64,000 nucleotides of DNA from Heracleum sosnowskyi (lineage: Eukaryota; Streptophyta; Magnoliopsida; Apiales; Apiaceae). Shown one piece after another: positions 11,312-22,181 of the stretch. The notes under the pieces are model-generated. The model made no database searches, was not told the DNA's origin, and worked only from the letters and a program-made list of their open reading frames with translations. A program made the position numbers and the translations under genes. Position 1 is the first letter of the stretch, and every line of letters begins with the position of its first letter. The stretch lies in NCBI GenBank assembly GCA_030848705.1, contig JAUIZM010000015.1, forward strand, positions 2,542,001-2,606,000. The letters run 5' to 3'.

Positions 11312-14300
11312 GTGCAGGGTATAAAAGAGAGCACACTTATCTTGGACAGTGGATGCTCAGGACACATGACTGGAAATAAAGCCCTGCTATCAGATTTTGA
11401 GGAGAAGGCTGGCCCAAAAGTTTCCTATGGAGATGGCAACATAGGACATACTATGGGATATGGCAATATCAATCTTGGAAGTGTCGTCATAACAAATGTA
11501 GCTCTAGTCTCAGGACTCAAGCATAATCTGCTATCTGTGAGTCAAATCTGTGACAGAGGAAACCATGTAGATTTTCATACTGAATACTGTGAAGTTATCA
11601 GTAAATCTACTGGAAAAGTTGTTCTAGTTGGACACAGGCGCAACAACATTTATGAAGCAAGTTTGGTAACAAACTCTGATGGAAAAACAGTGTGTCTGAC
11701 TGCAAAAATGTCAAATGAAGAGAGTTGGAACTGGCATAAGAAGCTCTCTCATCTCAATTTGAACAACATTAATGAGCTTATAAGAAAGGATCTTGTAAGG
11801 GGACTTCCAAAATCAATACTCAGTCTAGATGGCCTATGTGATTCTTGTCAAAAGGCCAAGCAAAGGAAGTCATCTTTCAAGAGCAAATCTGAATCTTCAG
11901 TAGTGGAACCTTATCATCTTCTACATGTTGATCTCTTTGGACCAGTGAATGTGATGTCTTTGGGCAGAAAGAAATATGCTCTAGTAATTGTTGATGAATA
12001 TACTAGATATACATGGGTGTATTTCTTATCAAAGAAGGATGAAACTGCTCAAACTCTGATGGATCATGTAAATCTACTGGACAAAGGATCACAGCACAAA
12101 GTCAAAATTATAAGGAGTGATAATGGAACTGAATTCAGAAACTCAATCATGGAAGCTTTCTGCAAGGAAAGAGGAGTGAAACAAGAATTTTCTGCACCTG
12201 GAACTCCACAGCAAAATGGTGTAGTTGAAAGAAAGAACAGAACTTTAATTGAAGCAGCCAGAACTATGCTTGAAGAAGCAAAATTACCAACTTATTTCTG
12301 GGCAGAAGCTGTTCAAACTGCTTGTTTTACTCAAAATGCTACACTGATCAACAAGCATGGGAAAACACCATATGAGATGGTGAAAAATAAGAAGCCAAAT
12401 TTGAAATATTTTCATATATTTGGATGCAAATGCTTTGTGTTGAAGACTCATCCTGAACAGTTGACAAAGTTCGAGTTAAAAGCTGATGAAGGAATCTTTG
12501 TTGGCTATCCATTGTCAACAAAAGCATTCAGAGTCTACAATCTGAGAACTAAAGTGATCATGGAATCCATACATGTGTCATTTGATGACAAGAAAATAAC
12601 TGGACTTGATGACTTAGATGGATATGATCAACTGCGTTTTGAAAATGAAGGTTTATTCTCTGATGATGTAAACTCTAATGAAGCAGTACCGACAAACTCT
12701 GATGAAGCGGTTCTGATAAACTCTGACGAAGCATACTCTGAACCTCTACTGGTAAATACTGAAGAAAATAGAAATTCTCAAATTGAACAAAATAGAGAAC
12801 CAGTTGAGGGGGAGCGTGAAGAAGCTCAACAAGACACAGCAAGTGAGTCAGTTGAGGAAACTGATTCAAACTCTGACAGTTCAAACTCTGAGCCATCCAA
12901 TTCAGGGGGAGCCTCAGATACTGCAGAAAGTCAACATATGAATCAGGAGAGCATGGATCAAGGGGGAGGATCCAATAATGATGCAAGAAACCACTTACCA
13001 ACAGCAAGAAAGTGGACACAGGCACACACACCTGATCTCATAATTGGAGATCCTGATGCTAGTGTGAGAACTAGAAGTGCAACAAATAATGAGTGTCTGT
13101 ATCATGCTTTCTTGTCTCAAACAGAACCAAAGAAAGTGGAGGAAGCTCTTCAAGATGCTAATTGGATTACAGCAATGCAAGAAGAGTTAAATGAATTTGA
13201 AAGAAATGAAGTCTGGACACTTGTACCTAGACCAAAGAATAGATCAATTGTAGGTACAAAGTGGGTTTTCAGAAAAGACTGACAGTGAAGGTGTGATTAC
13301 AAGAAACAAGGCTAGACTTGTGGCTAAAGGTTATTCACAACAGGAAGGAATTGACTATGATGAAACCTTTGCTCCAGTTGCAAGATTGGAGGCCATAAGA
13401 ATTTTTCTGGCCTATGCTGCACACAAGAAGTTTAAAGTCTTTCAGATGGATGTAAAAAGTGCTTTTCTCAATGGGAAGCTTGAAGAAGAAGTGTTTGTTG
13501 AACAACCACCAGGATTTGTAGATCCCAAGCATCCAGATTATGTCTACAGGCTTGACAAAGCATTATATGGACTAAAGCAAGCACCAAGAGCATGGTATGA
13601 AACTCTTGATCAATTTCTTTTAGAAAGTGGGTTCACAAGAGGTACAATTGATAAAACCTTGTTTTATTTCAATTCTGGTGATGATTTGCTTTTAGTTCAA
13701 ATTTATGTAGATGATATTATTTTTGGATCTACTAATGACAAACTTTGTAAGAAGTTTGCAAAGCTTATGCAATCCAGGTATCAAATGAGCATGATGGGAG
13801 AGCTTAGTTATTTTCTAGGCTTACAGGTCAAGCAAACAGATGATGGTATTTTTATCAATCAAGCAAAATATACCAGAAATTTTCTCAAGAAATTTGGTAT
13901 GCTTGATAGTTCATCTGCTACAACTCCCATGGCTACAGCAACAAAGCTAGACAAAGACACAGGAGCCTCAGTAGATATGACAAACTACAGAGGAATGATA
14001 GGGTCATTACTGTATCTTACTGCAAGTAGACCTGATATCATGTATGCAACGTGTCTTTGTGCTAGATTTCAAGCAGATCCCAGAGAGCCTCATCTAACAG
14101 CTGTAAAAAGGATTTTCAAATATCTCAAAGGAACCATAACCTTGGGTTTGTGGTATCCTAGAGAATCAGAGTTTAAGTTAATTGGTTACTCTGATGCAGA
14201 TTTTGCAGGCTGTAAGATAGACAGAAAAAGTACAAGTGGAAGCTGTCAATTCTTAGGTGACAGATTGGTTTCTTGGTATAGCAAGAAACAGAAGTCAATT

Positions 14301-14648
14301 TCCACATCCACTGCAGAAGCAGAGTATATAGCTGCTGGTAGCTGTTGTGCACAGATTCTGTGGATGAAGAATCAGTTGTTGGATTATGGTTTGAGGTACT
14401 CTAAAATACCTATTTTCTATGATAACCAAAGTGCTATTGCTATGACAGGTAATCCAGTACAGCACTCCATGACAAAGCACATCAGCATAAGGTATCATTT
14501 TATCAGAGAACATGTGGAAGAAGGAAACATTGAGCTTCATTTTGTGTCTATAGACCAACAACTTGCAGATATCTTCACCAAACCTTTGAGTGAAGCTACT
14601 TTTACAAGATTGGTAAATGAACTTGGAATGATCTCTGGTTTCGACTAG
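11312..14648 (+). pseudogene. Copia pol of element B, one frameshift
   Basis: Begins right after TGCAG^GG with no ATG nearby (first codon GTG) and is one frame away from gag. Domains in order: protease (LILDSGCSGHMTG), GAG-pre-integrase (WNWHKKLSHLNLNN), integrase core (HVDLFGPVN, RSDNGTEFRN, NGVVERKNRTL), a variable linker with N-S-D repeats (12660-12910), reverse transcriptase (TKWVFRKD, MDVKSAFLNG, IYVDDIIFGS) and RNase H (GYSDADFAGCK, STAEAEYIAAGS). It ends LGMISGFD. The frame is lost at about 13277-13282 at the start of reverse transcriptase. The change fits loss of two bases, since the downstream frame from 13293 is otherwise open to 14648. All catalytic motifs I looked for are present. 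Confidence 0.92.
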
Positions 14649-16070
14649 AGATACGGGTTAGACTCAAAAACTATACATGTTTGATTTTTATGCTCATGAT
14701 TCCTTGCATGTATTAACTGTTATGAGTACCAGTGTCATAAACTCTGAAAGTAAACTCTGATGCTAAACTCTGTTAGTCATAAAGTGTTGGTCATACTCTG
14801 ATAGTTAAAGTCTGATGTTATACTCTGATTGTAATTTTGTCTGAACCATAAGGACCAATGAAGAAATTTGTATGAGGCATAATTCTCAGTAAGTAATTAT
14901 GAATCCTTAAGAGTTATATAGATTCTGATCTCAAATATGTGCAGTAAGTTAACACAGCATGATACTGTCTCTATATTTATAGCATCTCTTAGTTTATTGA
15001 TCCTATACACTGAGTCTGTTTTAGCTGTTTGCATTTTCTCTCATAAATTAATTGTATTAACTGATGAAAAGTCTAAACTCTGATTATTAATTGCAAATAA
15101 TTCACCCTCAAATCAAAAGATGCCAAACAGAGCACAAATTCCTTTGAGATCATGTTGTGCCTAGGAAGATCCAGGAACTTATTGTATGAAATAAGGGCTA
15201 AAATCTTTGATTTTTGGTGACTAGTGTCAACCACTGATTACTGGAAAAATAAAAATAAAAAAATAATAACAATAATAATAAAAAAAACACAAAAATATAT
15301 ATATATATAAAGGGGGTGAAAAATAAAAGATATATCCAAATGAAAGGATATCAGTATACAGAGTTTAGACATAAGAATCAGATTTTATTTTATACATGAG
15401 AGTTTAGGCAACCAGTTTTTTTTTTACTACTTTAGTTTATGGATTTTATGCACTTTGAGATGGTCTAAATATTAATATTCGGTAAACTTTGCTATAGCAC
15501 ACACATATTTTCACACCTGTACAGTTTGAGAAAAGAGTTTATTGACAAAGAAGGACAAATGGTAAACACTGATGTATTGTGTGAAATACGCCGAGGTAAT
15601 TTAATTTTAATCTCTGATGATTAAAATGAATTTTATTGGTTTCAGACATTTTATAATTTCGAGATTAGACATTTGTTTAGAAATTCGAAAGAGTATGATA
15701 ACAAACGGTTCATATTTGTATTAAACAGAGGAGAGAGAGTTTAAGTATTTTGAACAATGTGACATGCGGTAATTATGGCTATTTTTACTGCGCGTGTGTA
15801 TTGGAAGTTGTTACATACAGCTGTCAGCATATGCACGTTTGACATCTGTCCCACTCACACACTTTTCAAAGAAGCCTGCTGTGTGTAGTAATGATTAAAA
15901 CGTTTGAGCTTTAATCTTCACAGTTATTATTTAAATATACTACACATAAACGGTTCAATCTTTTACACACCTCAACTTTTCATAAGCTTTTACTCACACA
16001 CATTGTCTCAAACACTTTCACTGCATACACTATAATCTATTCTCTGTTTGTTTTCTTCTAAACTGTTCTA
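14649..16070 (+). other. Pol-to-env spacer of element B
   Basis: Non-coding, 1.4 kb. 14730-14840 is dense in AAACTCTG/ATACTCTG/AAGTCTGA words. 15246-15315 is an A-rich low-complexity tract with a short (TA)n. A TATA-like TATTTAAATATA at 15928-15939, followed by a pyrimidine-rich leader (15960-16060), could serve an internal promoter for the env-like ORF. This is inference. No ORF is supported here. Confidence 0.6.
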
Positions 16071-19000
16071 ATGGCTACAACAATGTTTATTGCTTCTGGG
16101 TTAGAATTTGTTCCTAACAATTACTCAGCTCCTTTGGCAAATGAGAACGCACCGGAGGCGTTTCATTTGATTCAGAGTTTCTTGTCAAACTCTGCTATCG
16201 GCACTGCTCTCACCGAATCGTCGAAGCTGTCTGCAACTCAAATTCGGACTTTTTGGCAGATAGGTACTTATGATGATGGAGGAGAGTCTGGATCTCCATC
16301 TATCATTTTTGAGTTTCAAGGAGATGAATTTACTGTTACTCCTACTACTGTTCGTGATGCTTTGGGTCTTGAAGATTTCAATGCATTCACAACTGTTGGA
16401 GACTTTGAGTTAGTCAGGATGATGAGGGAGATAGGATACTCTGGACCTTTGACAAAGATAGGTCAACTCAAAAGGCCATTTTTGCGCAAGGAGTGGAGCT
16501 TCTTTTTCGATTGCATTACTCGGGCTTTTGGAAAGAAGTGCACGAATTAGGATGCGATTCCCACGGATAGTCTGCAGATCGGGTATTCTCTTCTCTATGG
16601 TAGTCACTTTGATGTTGCTAGATTAGTTTTAACTAATATTGGTGAGAAAATGCTAGAGAATAGGAATGTTGTTTACTTCTCTAGATTTTGTCAGTTAATA
16701 TTCAACCTTTGCTGTCCTAATGTTAAGATTTTAGAGGATGATGTTATCCTCTCATTTAAATTGCATAAACGCATATTTTCTGATCTCACTAACAAGGATA
16801 ACAAGAAAGGAGATGTTGGTGTGTTACTGTTGCCTGAGTCTGTGCAACAATTCCTAGTCAACTTACAACAACAACAACAACCACAACTGGCAAACACTGA
16901 AGCTGGACCTTCTGTGTCTCAACCACAAAGGTCGAAGAAATCTAAAGTAAGGGTTGTTAAGTCTGTCAGGATAAACACTGAAGCTGGGGCATCAAATGCT
17001 GATGATATGCCTCAGAAGAGAAGAATGCAGAAAAGAAGAGCCAATAGGCCAAAGTCTGATATTGCTGATAAGGACAGTGACACTGATGAAGAAACTCTTC
17101 ATCAGAGAAAACGTAGATTGGTGGCTGCACATCTTTTTGGTGCATCCAATGTAACTGATGAAGCTGTCAATTTGGACAGAGTTTTTGAGGACAATGTCAA
17201 TGCTGCAGAAGAAGCTCCTACATCAAATGCTGATGATGTAGTTGAGGAAGCTGCAAATGAAGCTGCAGGTGAAGCTCCTGAAATTCTTGTTCAGGAGGCT
17301 ACAGAAAATGCTGAAGTAGAGGCTGAGATTTTTGAGCCACAAGGATTTTATATGGACATTGAAGCAAATCTCTCTATAAACTCTGAACATTTCACTGAAG
17401 GTTTGGAAGCTGATCAAGATACTGTTGAACTTGCAGAATCTATGGCTTCTCACACTGAAATAATTTCTTTTGATCTTGAGAAAGGTGAGGAAGTCGATCA
17501 GACTTTGGATGCTAATGCTACAGAAACTGTTGCTACAAATCCTGATGTTGCTAATAAGGATGCAGAGTTTGTTGTAAACTCTGAGGATGTTATTGTTCTT
17601 GAAGCTCTACAACAATCTGTTGTTGAGATTGTAACAAAAGAAGCAGAGTTCCTGCATACTGCAAACTCTGAGATTCCAGAACCTGATGCTGAGAATATTC
17701 TTGCAGAGAATACAGCAGAGAATGATACTGATAATGATAATGATGATTCTGATCATTCTCAAGAAGAGTTATTTGAGAGTCAAGCAAACTCTGATGAGCT
17801 AAGAGAGGTCAATCGAGCTACAGCTGAGCATTTTCAAGATATGTACTATAATAGATGGGCTGCTGCAGATTGTATCTTTTCAGCACAGAGGGCTGCTGAT
17901 TTTCTTGGTGATTCTGTGAAGACAATTTCAACTCCTGATATTCTTACAAGTCTGAAGGCTACTGTGATTCAAATTAAATCTCTCCACAACAGATTTGATG
18001 AGTCTCATAAGGAAGTCACTGCTTTGAGGAATGAAGTTGGTCTCCGAGATCTCACTCTGAAGAATGATAGAACTTATTATAATTCCATGTTTAAGAAGCA
18101 AGCTAAGGACTCTGATGACATTCAGAAGAGGCTTGGGAAAGTTGAGGACAACCAGACTGCTATGTCTGCCCAACTGACATCAATTTCTAATGCAATTGAG
18201 TTGTTGACATCAGTACTACTTTCTGATGATGTCAAAAAGGGGGAGAGTGTACCAAGTGACAAATGCAAAGACACTCAAACTCTGAGACGGAGGGATGATG
18301 GTAATGATGGTGGAAACAAGGGAGATGGAAAGAGCTTAAAGAGAAATGCTGATAGCAGACTACTTTCAAGAAGGTCAAACTCTGATAAAAGATCAAACTC
18401 TGGAAAGGGAATTGCAAACTCTGCCAGTGGTTCAAGATACAAAAGTTTGATAATCTCTGATAAGCCATCTACTGATGAGGAAATTGCTGCCAAGGTGTTT
18501 ATGGCAGAACATGGAAAAGGTATTACAATTGAAGATATCCAAGCTGAAGAGCAAATGCTTGCTGAAGAACACAAGAAGAATATTGAAGCTGGAATCTACA
18601 AGAAGAAGGAAATCAAGGCTCCTAGAAAGAAAGAAAAAGGAATTGTTATCAAAGAGAATGTAAACTCTGATCAGAGTTTACAGTACTCAAGGAGGCCTGT
18701 GATTAAAAATGCTGACAAAGGAAAAGGTAAACTGGTAGAAGAAGAACAGTTACCTAAGAAGATTTATTCAACCTCTGACATTGCTCAAGTTGAAACAAGA
18801 TTAGCTAAATCAACCTCTGACGCTGCTCAAGTTGATGTTTCTACTAAAGTTATGACAACCTCTGACGTTGCTCAAGTTGTACAGAAATCTACACAACTTC
18901 CAGGATTCAGCAAACCTAAAATTCTTGAAGAATTAAAACTTGAAGCTGTGAAATTCTCAGAAACCAGAACTGTATTGGGAAAAGAAGCTTTTGATAAATC

Positions 19001-19661
19001 TGGACTGGGATCACACAGAGAGAGAAGAATAAATAACAGATCTCAAGACAACATTTCACTGGCAGAATCTGGTATTGGGGTTACACAAGAAAACCTTGAT
19101 AAGTTAGAATCTGTTCAGTTGATTTTTCACAAAGTATTGAAGAAGCAGTTTTTGTTATACTTCATGAGTGATGGAAGAGTTTATAAAGTTGGAGAATCTG
19201 ATGTTAATCTCAAATCATGGGAAGAACTGGAATATGTACTTTATCTTCTAAAAGTCAAAAACAGACATACTCATGATGTTGCTCAAGTTTTGAGAGAAAA
19301 GATGCTGAGATCTAAAGCTATGCTTGGAGGAGGAGTATCAAGTGTCTACATTCCAAAGTATAGGGATCATACTGGAAAGTTAGTGGAGATGAAGAGGAAC
19401 AGTGCTAGACTTAGAACTGCACTTGGAATAAAAACTTTGGAATTTAACTTGGAGTCAGACAAGTCATATTTTATTCGGCTAGGAAATGATATGAGAAGAA
19501 ATAGCATATATTCTCTAAGAGCTGCTATCTATCAAACGGGAGAGAGTGATTCAGAACTTAAAGAGCTAAAAGAGATTATGGTGGATGAGCTAGAGAAGGC
19601 TGAAAGAAGATTGCTGATTGATTATCTAAGGACAGTACCTGATATTGAAGAAGTCAAGTAA
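16071..19661 (+). pseudogene. Envelope-like ORF of element B, one amber codon
   Basis: Starts at ATG 16071 (MATTMFIASGLEF) and reads to the TAA after EEVK at 19661, about 1,196 codons. TAG at 16548-16550 interrupts the frame, and both parts are in phase. The N-terminal ~250 residues look folded (RTFWQIGTYDDGG, TVRDALGLEDF, LRKEWSFFFDCITRAF) and resemble the matching part of the C protein. There follows a very acidic middle with N-S-D/N-S-E repeats, a probable coiled coil (residues ~590-720), a basic linker, three copies of TSD-x-AQV (around 18770-18870), and a helical C-terminus (LEKAERRLLIDYLRTVP). I see no signal peptide or membrane helix, so 'envelope-like' describes position only. Function unknown. 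Confidence 0.75.
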
Positions 19662-19810
19662 AGTCTGACTGTAAGTTTTTATGTTTTCTGTTCTAAGTTA
19701 AATTTAAACTCTGTTTTAAAGTTAAACTCTGATATATTTTAAACACTGCATTTGTTATATGTTTTGACATCATCAATTATCTTTTTAACTTGTACATTTT
19801 AATATGAACA
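19662..19810 (+). other. 3' spacer of element B
   Basis: AT-rich, with two AAACTCTG words near 19708 and 19725. No ORF. Confidence 0.5.
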
Positions 19811-19823
19811 AGTTGGGGGAGAT
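19811..19823 (+). promoter_or_regulatory. Polypurine tract of element B
   Basis: AGTTGGGGGAGAT immediately before the 3' LTR. Confidence 0.9.
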
Positions 19824-20369
19824 TGTTAGATATAATTGCTGACGTTTGTTTATCAGTGTTTAAGTACCAGGTACATATCAGAGTTTATATAGAAGCCAGT
19901 CAGAGTTTGATAAAGTCTGACTGGGTGAATAGTTTACATGGAAGCCGGTCAGAGTTTGTTAAAGTCTGACAGGGTGAAGGTTGACTTAGCTGTCGGTGCA
20001 AAGATAAAGATTCTAGAAGCAATATATTCTGAAGATGGAAAGAAGCAGAATATATTGGTACAGCTAAGGAAACGGAATAGAAGATAAGAAGCAATCCTTA
20101 ATTGATATGAATTGTATAGCTAACTTATAGGAATATCAATTAGAGATGGATTGTATGTAGCTGTGTACTATATAAACACAGATAGGTTATTCCTAGAAGG
20201 AACGCGAACATTGAATATATTATTTTTTTAATCTAGTAGCTCTTTGTGATTCATTAACATCACTAAGAGAGAATTATTTAATATAATTCAGTTTGTTGAT
20301 TTACAAACCTGTGTTCTTGATTGTTATTCTCATACATACTTGATTATATATTGTGTATTCGGCCTAACA
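19824..20369 (+). repeat. 3' LTR of element B
   Basis: 546 bp, matching 8365-8910 with four substitutions and no indel. Followed by the CTTTC target duplication at 20370-20374. Confidence 0.95.
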
Positions 20370-20439
20370 CTTTCCATGTAGGATACTCGTTTTTCTTCAG
20401 CATGGGAATTTTGATGCTTTCATATTTGAATGTCGACAT
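20370..20439 (-). pseudogene. First codons of gag of element A
   Basis: ATG at 20439 on the minus strand opens MSTFKYESIKIPMLKKNEYP, the usual N-terminus of a SIRE-type gag (compare ETIRVPILRPVEYPIWK in B). It reaches the B insertion point after about 23 codons and continues on the far side of B at 8364. Confidence 0.85.
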
Positions 20440-20474
20440 CTTAGATCGTATTTGATTCAAATTTAAATCAGTTT

Positions 20475-20486
20475 GCTCTGATACCA
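20475..20486 (-). promoter_or_regulatory. Primer binding site of A
   Basis: Plus-strand GCTCTGATACCA, that is TGGTATCAGAGC on the minus strand, two bases from the LTR end at 20489. Confidence 0.92.
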
Positions 20487-20488
20487 AT

Positions 20489-20897
20489 TGTAGAAGGGGG
20501 TTGAATACAATTGTATAAGATTCTCGACTTAATAAAATATAGATCACAAATATGAAAGAATAATAACAGCTTTATTAAATCTGATATAAAACTGTTACAA
20601 ACTCTCTCAAGAAATTCTGATGTTCTTGAGAGCTTCTAGGTTACAAAATACTCGTGTATGCAATTGATATAAAATCAAAACCTAAACTGTGTTTATATAC
20701 TACACAGCTTCTCTATCGATTACAAGATAAGTCTAAATCAATTACAAACTATATTGAAACTTATCCTAACCGACAGCTTCATTCCTATAAACTAGGAACC
20801 GACAAAATAACCTTTCCTTCTCTAACTAGACTCCATAAATAACTCGAAGTTGTAATCCTGATCAGCTTCCAGTCCTGATGATCAATCCTGATCACAG
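20489..20897 (-). repeat. 5' LTR of element A, truncated
   Basis: The 3' end of this LTR on the minus strand is ...CCCCCTTCTACA next to the primer site. Only 409 bp remain before C begins. It carries plus-strand TCCTGAT words at 20857-20890, opposite in orientation to those inside A. Its missing part is not on the right side of C. Confidence 0.75.
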
Positions 20898-22021
20898 TGT
20901 AAAGCATAATGTAACATAAGATGTAAAAGAGATAACTACAACTCAACAAAGGACAAGACAGACAATAGTATTAACAGAAGCACAGGAATCCAGAATCAAA
21001 GAAGAAAAGGTAAACTCAAAAAATCAAAATACGTTATGTATTCTTGAAGTCCGTAAACAGGTCACGGAAAGAAGTTCATGAAAATGTTCAAGCCTCAGTG
21101 ACAGCAAAAGAAACAAGACTTTCAAGACGACAGAAGTATGTGAATGATTTAGGGTTCAGTACACTGGATTCCAGTGATGAAGCAACCAGAACGACAAGGG
21201 ACTTATCAGCAGCACTATATTGAAGACATAAAAGAAGAATTGATCAAGTGTTATTCATCTGTGAACCAGACCAGTTGCACTAGGTGACGGCACTAAAAAG
21301 ATCAAGTTGTTTTATCGTCTCAGAAGAAATTGATACAGTCTAAAACTTAAACACCCAGGAGCTCAGGAGTAATTACTAAAGGACAAAAGACAAGAAAAAG
21401 AATTCGATAGTTTTTTTATTGAAAAAACTATCGAATGGTGGTTGAAGTGATTCATTGAATAACAAAGTAAATTAATTTGGCATTCGATAGTTTTGATTTA
21501 AAAACTATCGAATGGCAAATTGATTTAATCCATTCGATGGTTTTTAATCCATTCGATGGTTTTTAAATTCATGGAGCAGGTGAAAAGTTGTGCTTGTCTG
21601 ACAGGTTGATGAAGATCCAACGGCCAAGAATATTCTATTCTAAATGGTTCGATGGTTTTTCAATTCAAGTCTACAATTAACTCGAGAGAAGAAAGTGTCT
21701 TCTTCAGTTAAGGCATTCAACACAGAAACATTACTACGAGAGAGAACTAAGCCGGAGAAATTATCAGAAAATTAATAGTGCTCAGAACTTGATCATTGTT
21801 TTGTATTTGTGTAACCTTAAACTCATTGAAGCTAATCTATGGATTAGAAATTGTAGCACCCCTCGAGGTTTATATTTATAAAAAGATATATTCCCCGAAA
21901 CTTGATTTGGTTTGGTGTGTTTGATTTCGTTATAGAACTGAAAGATTAATCCGCGAACGAAATTGAATTATTTGTGAGTATCGTATTCAACCCCCCCTTC
22001 TACGATACTTTGGACCTAACA
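20898..22021 (+). repeat. 5' LTR of element C (1,124 bp)
   Basis: TGTAAAGC...CCTAACA, followed by the primer site. It contains seven TTCGATAG/GGTTTT-type words, arranged partly as hairpins at 21402-21436 and 21481-21514, and a run of 7 C at 21991-21997. It differs from the 3' LTR at roughly 80-90 places by eye, concentrated between about 21360 and 21760. Confidence 0.9.
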
Positions 22022-22023
22022 AT

Positions 22024-22035
22024 TGGTATCAGAGC
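22024..22035 (+). promoter_or_regulatory. Primer binding site of C
   Basis: TGGTATCAGAGC, two bases after the LTR end. Initiator Met tRNA type. Confidence 0.93.
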
Positions 22036-22181
22036 TACTTGATTGATATACAAATCAGATCCGGTGAATGAGACCAAAATCAAACGTAGCGTGAAAATTC
22101 GAAGCAAATTTTTTAACTTTCACAATTTTTCATTTAATTGGAATTTCTTGAATTTTAAACAATTTGAAATTTTCAGAAACC

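Larger units (their letters stand above)
8365..20369 (+). mobile_element. SIRE-type Copia element B, full length
   Basis: A 12,005-bp element with two 546-bp LTRs (TG...CA), 5-bp target duplication CTTTC, Met-tRNA primer site, gag, pol, a long spacer, an envelope-like ORF and a polypurine tract. It lies inside the gag of element A, opposite in orientation. The LTRs differ at four positions that I can find by eye (8482, 8599, 8769 and 8773 against their partners at +11,459), about 0.7%. At 1.3e-8 substitutions per site per year this is roughly 0.3 million years; the rate is an assumption taken from grasses. Gag, pol and the env-like ORF each carry one break. Confidence 0.95.
20370..20897 (-). 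mobile_element. SIRE-type Copia element A, 5' end
   Basis: Continuation of A beyond the B insertion: gag start, leader, primer site and 409 bp of 5' LTR, all on the minus strand. It is cut on the right by the start of C at 20898. Confidence 0.85.
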
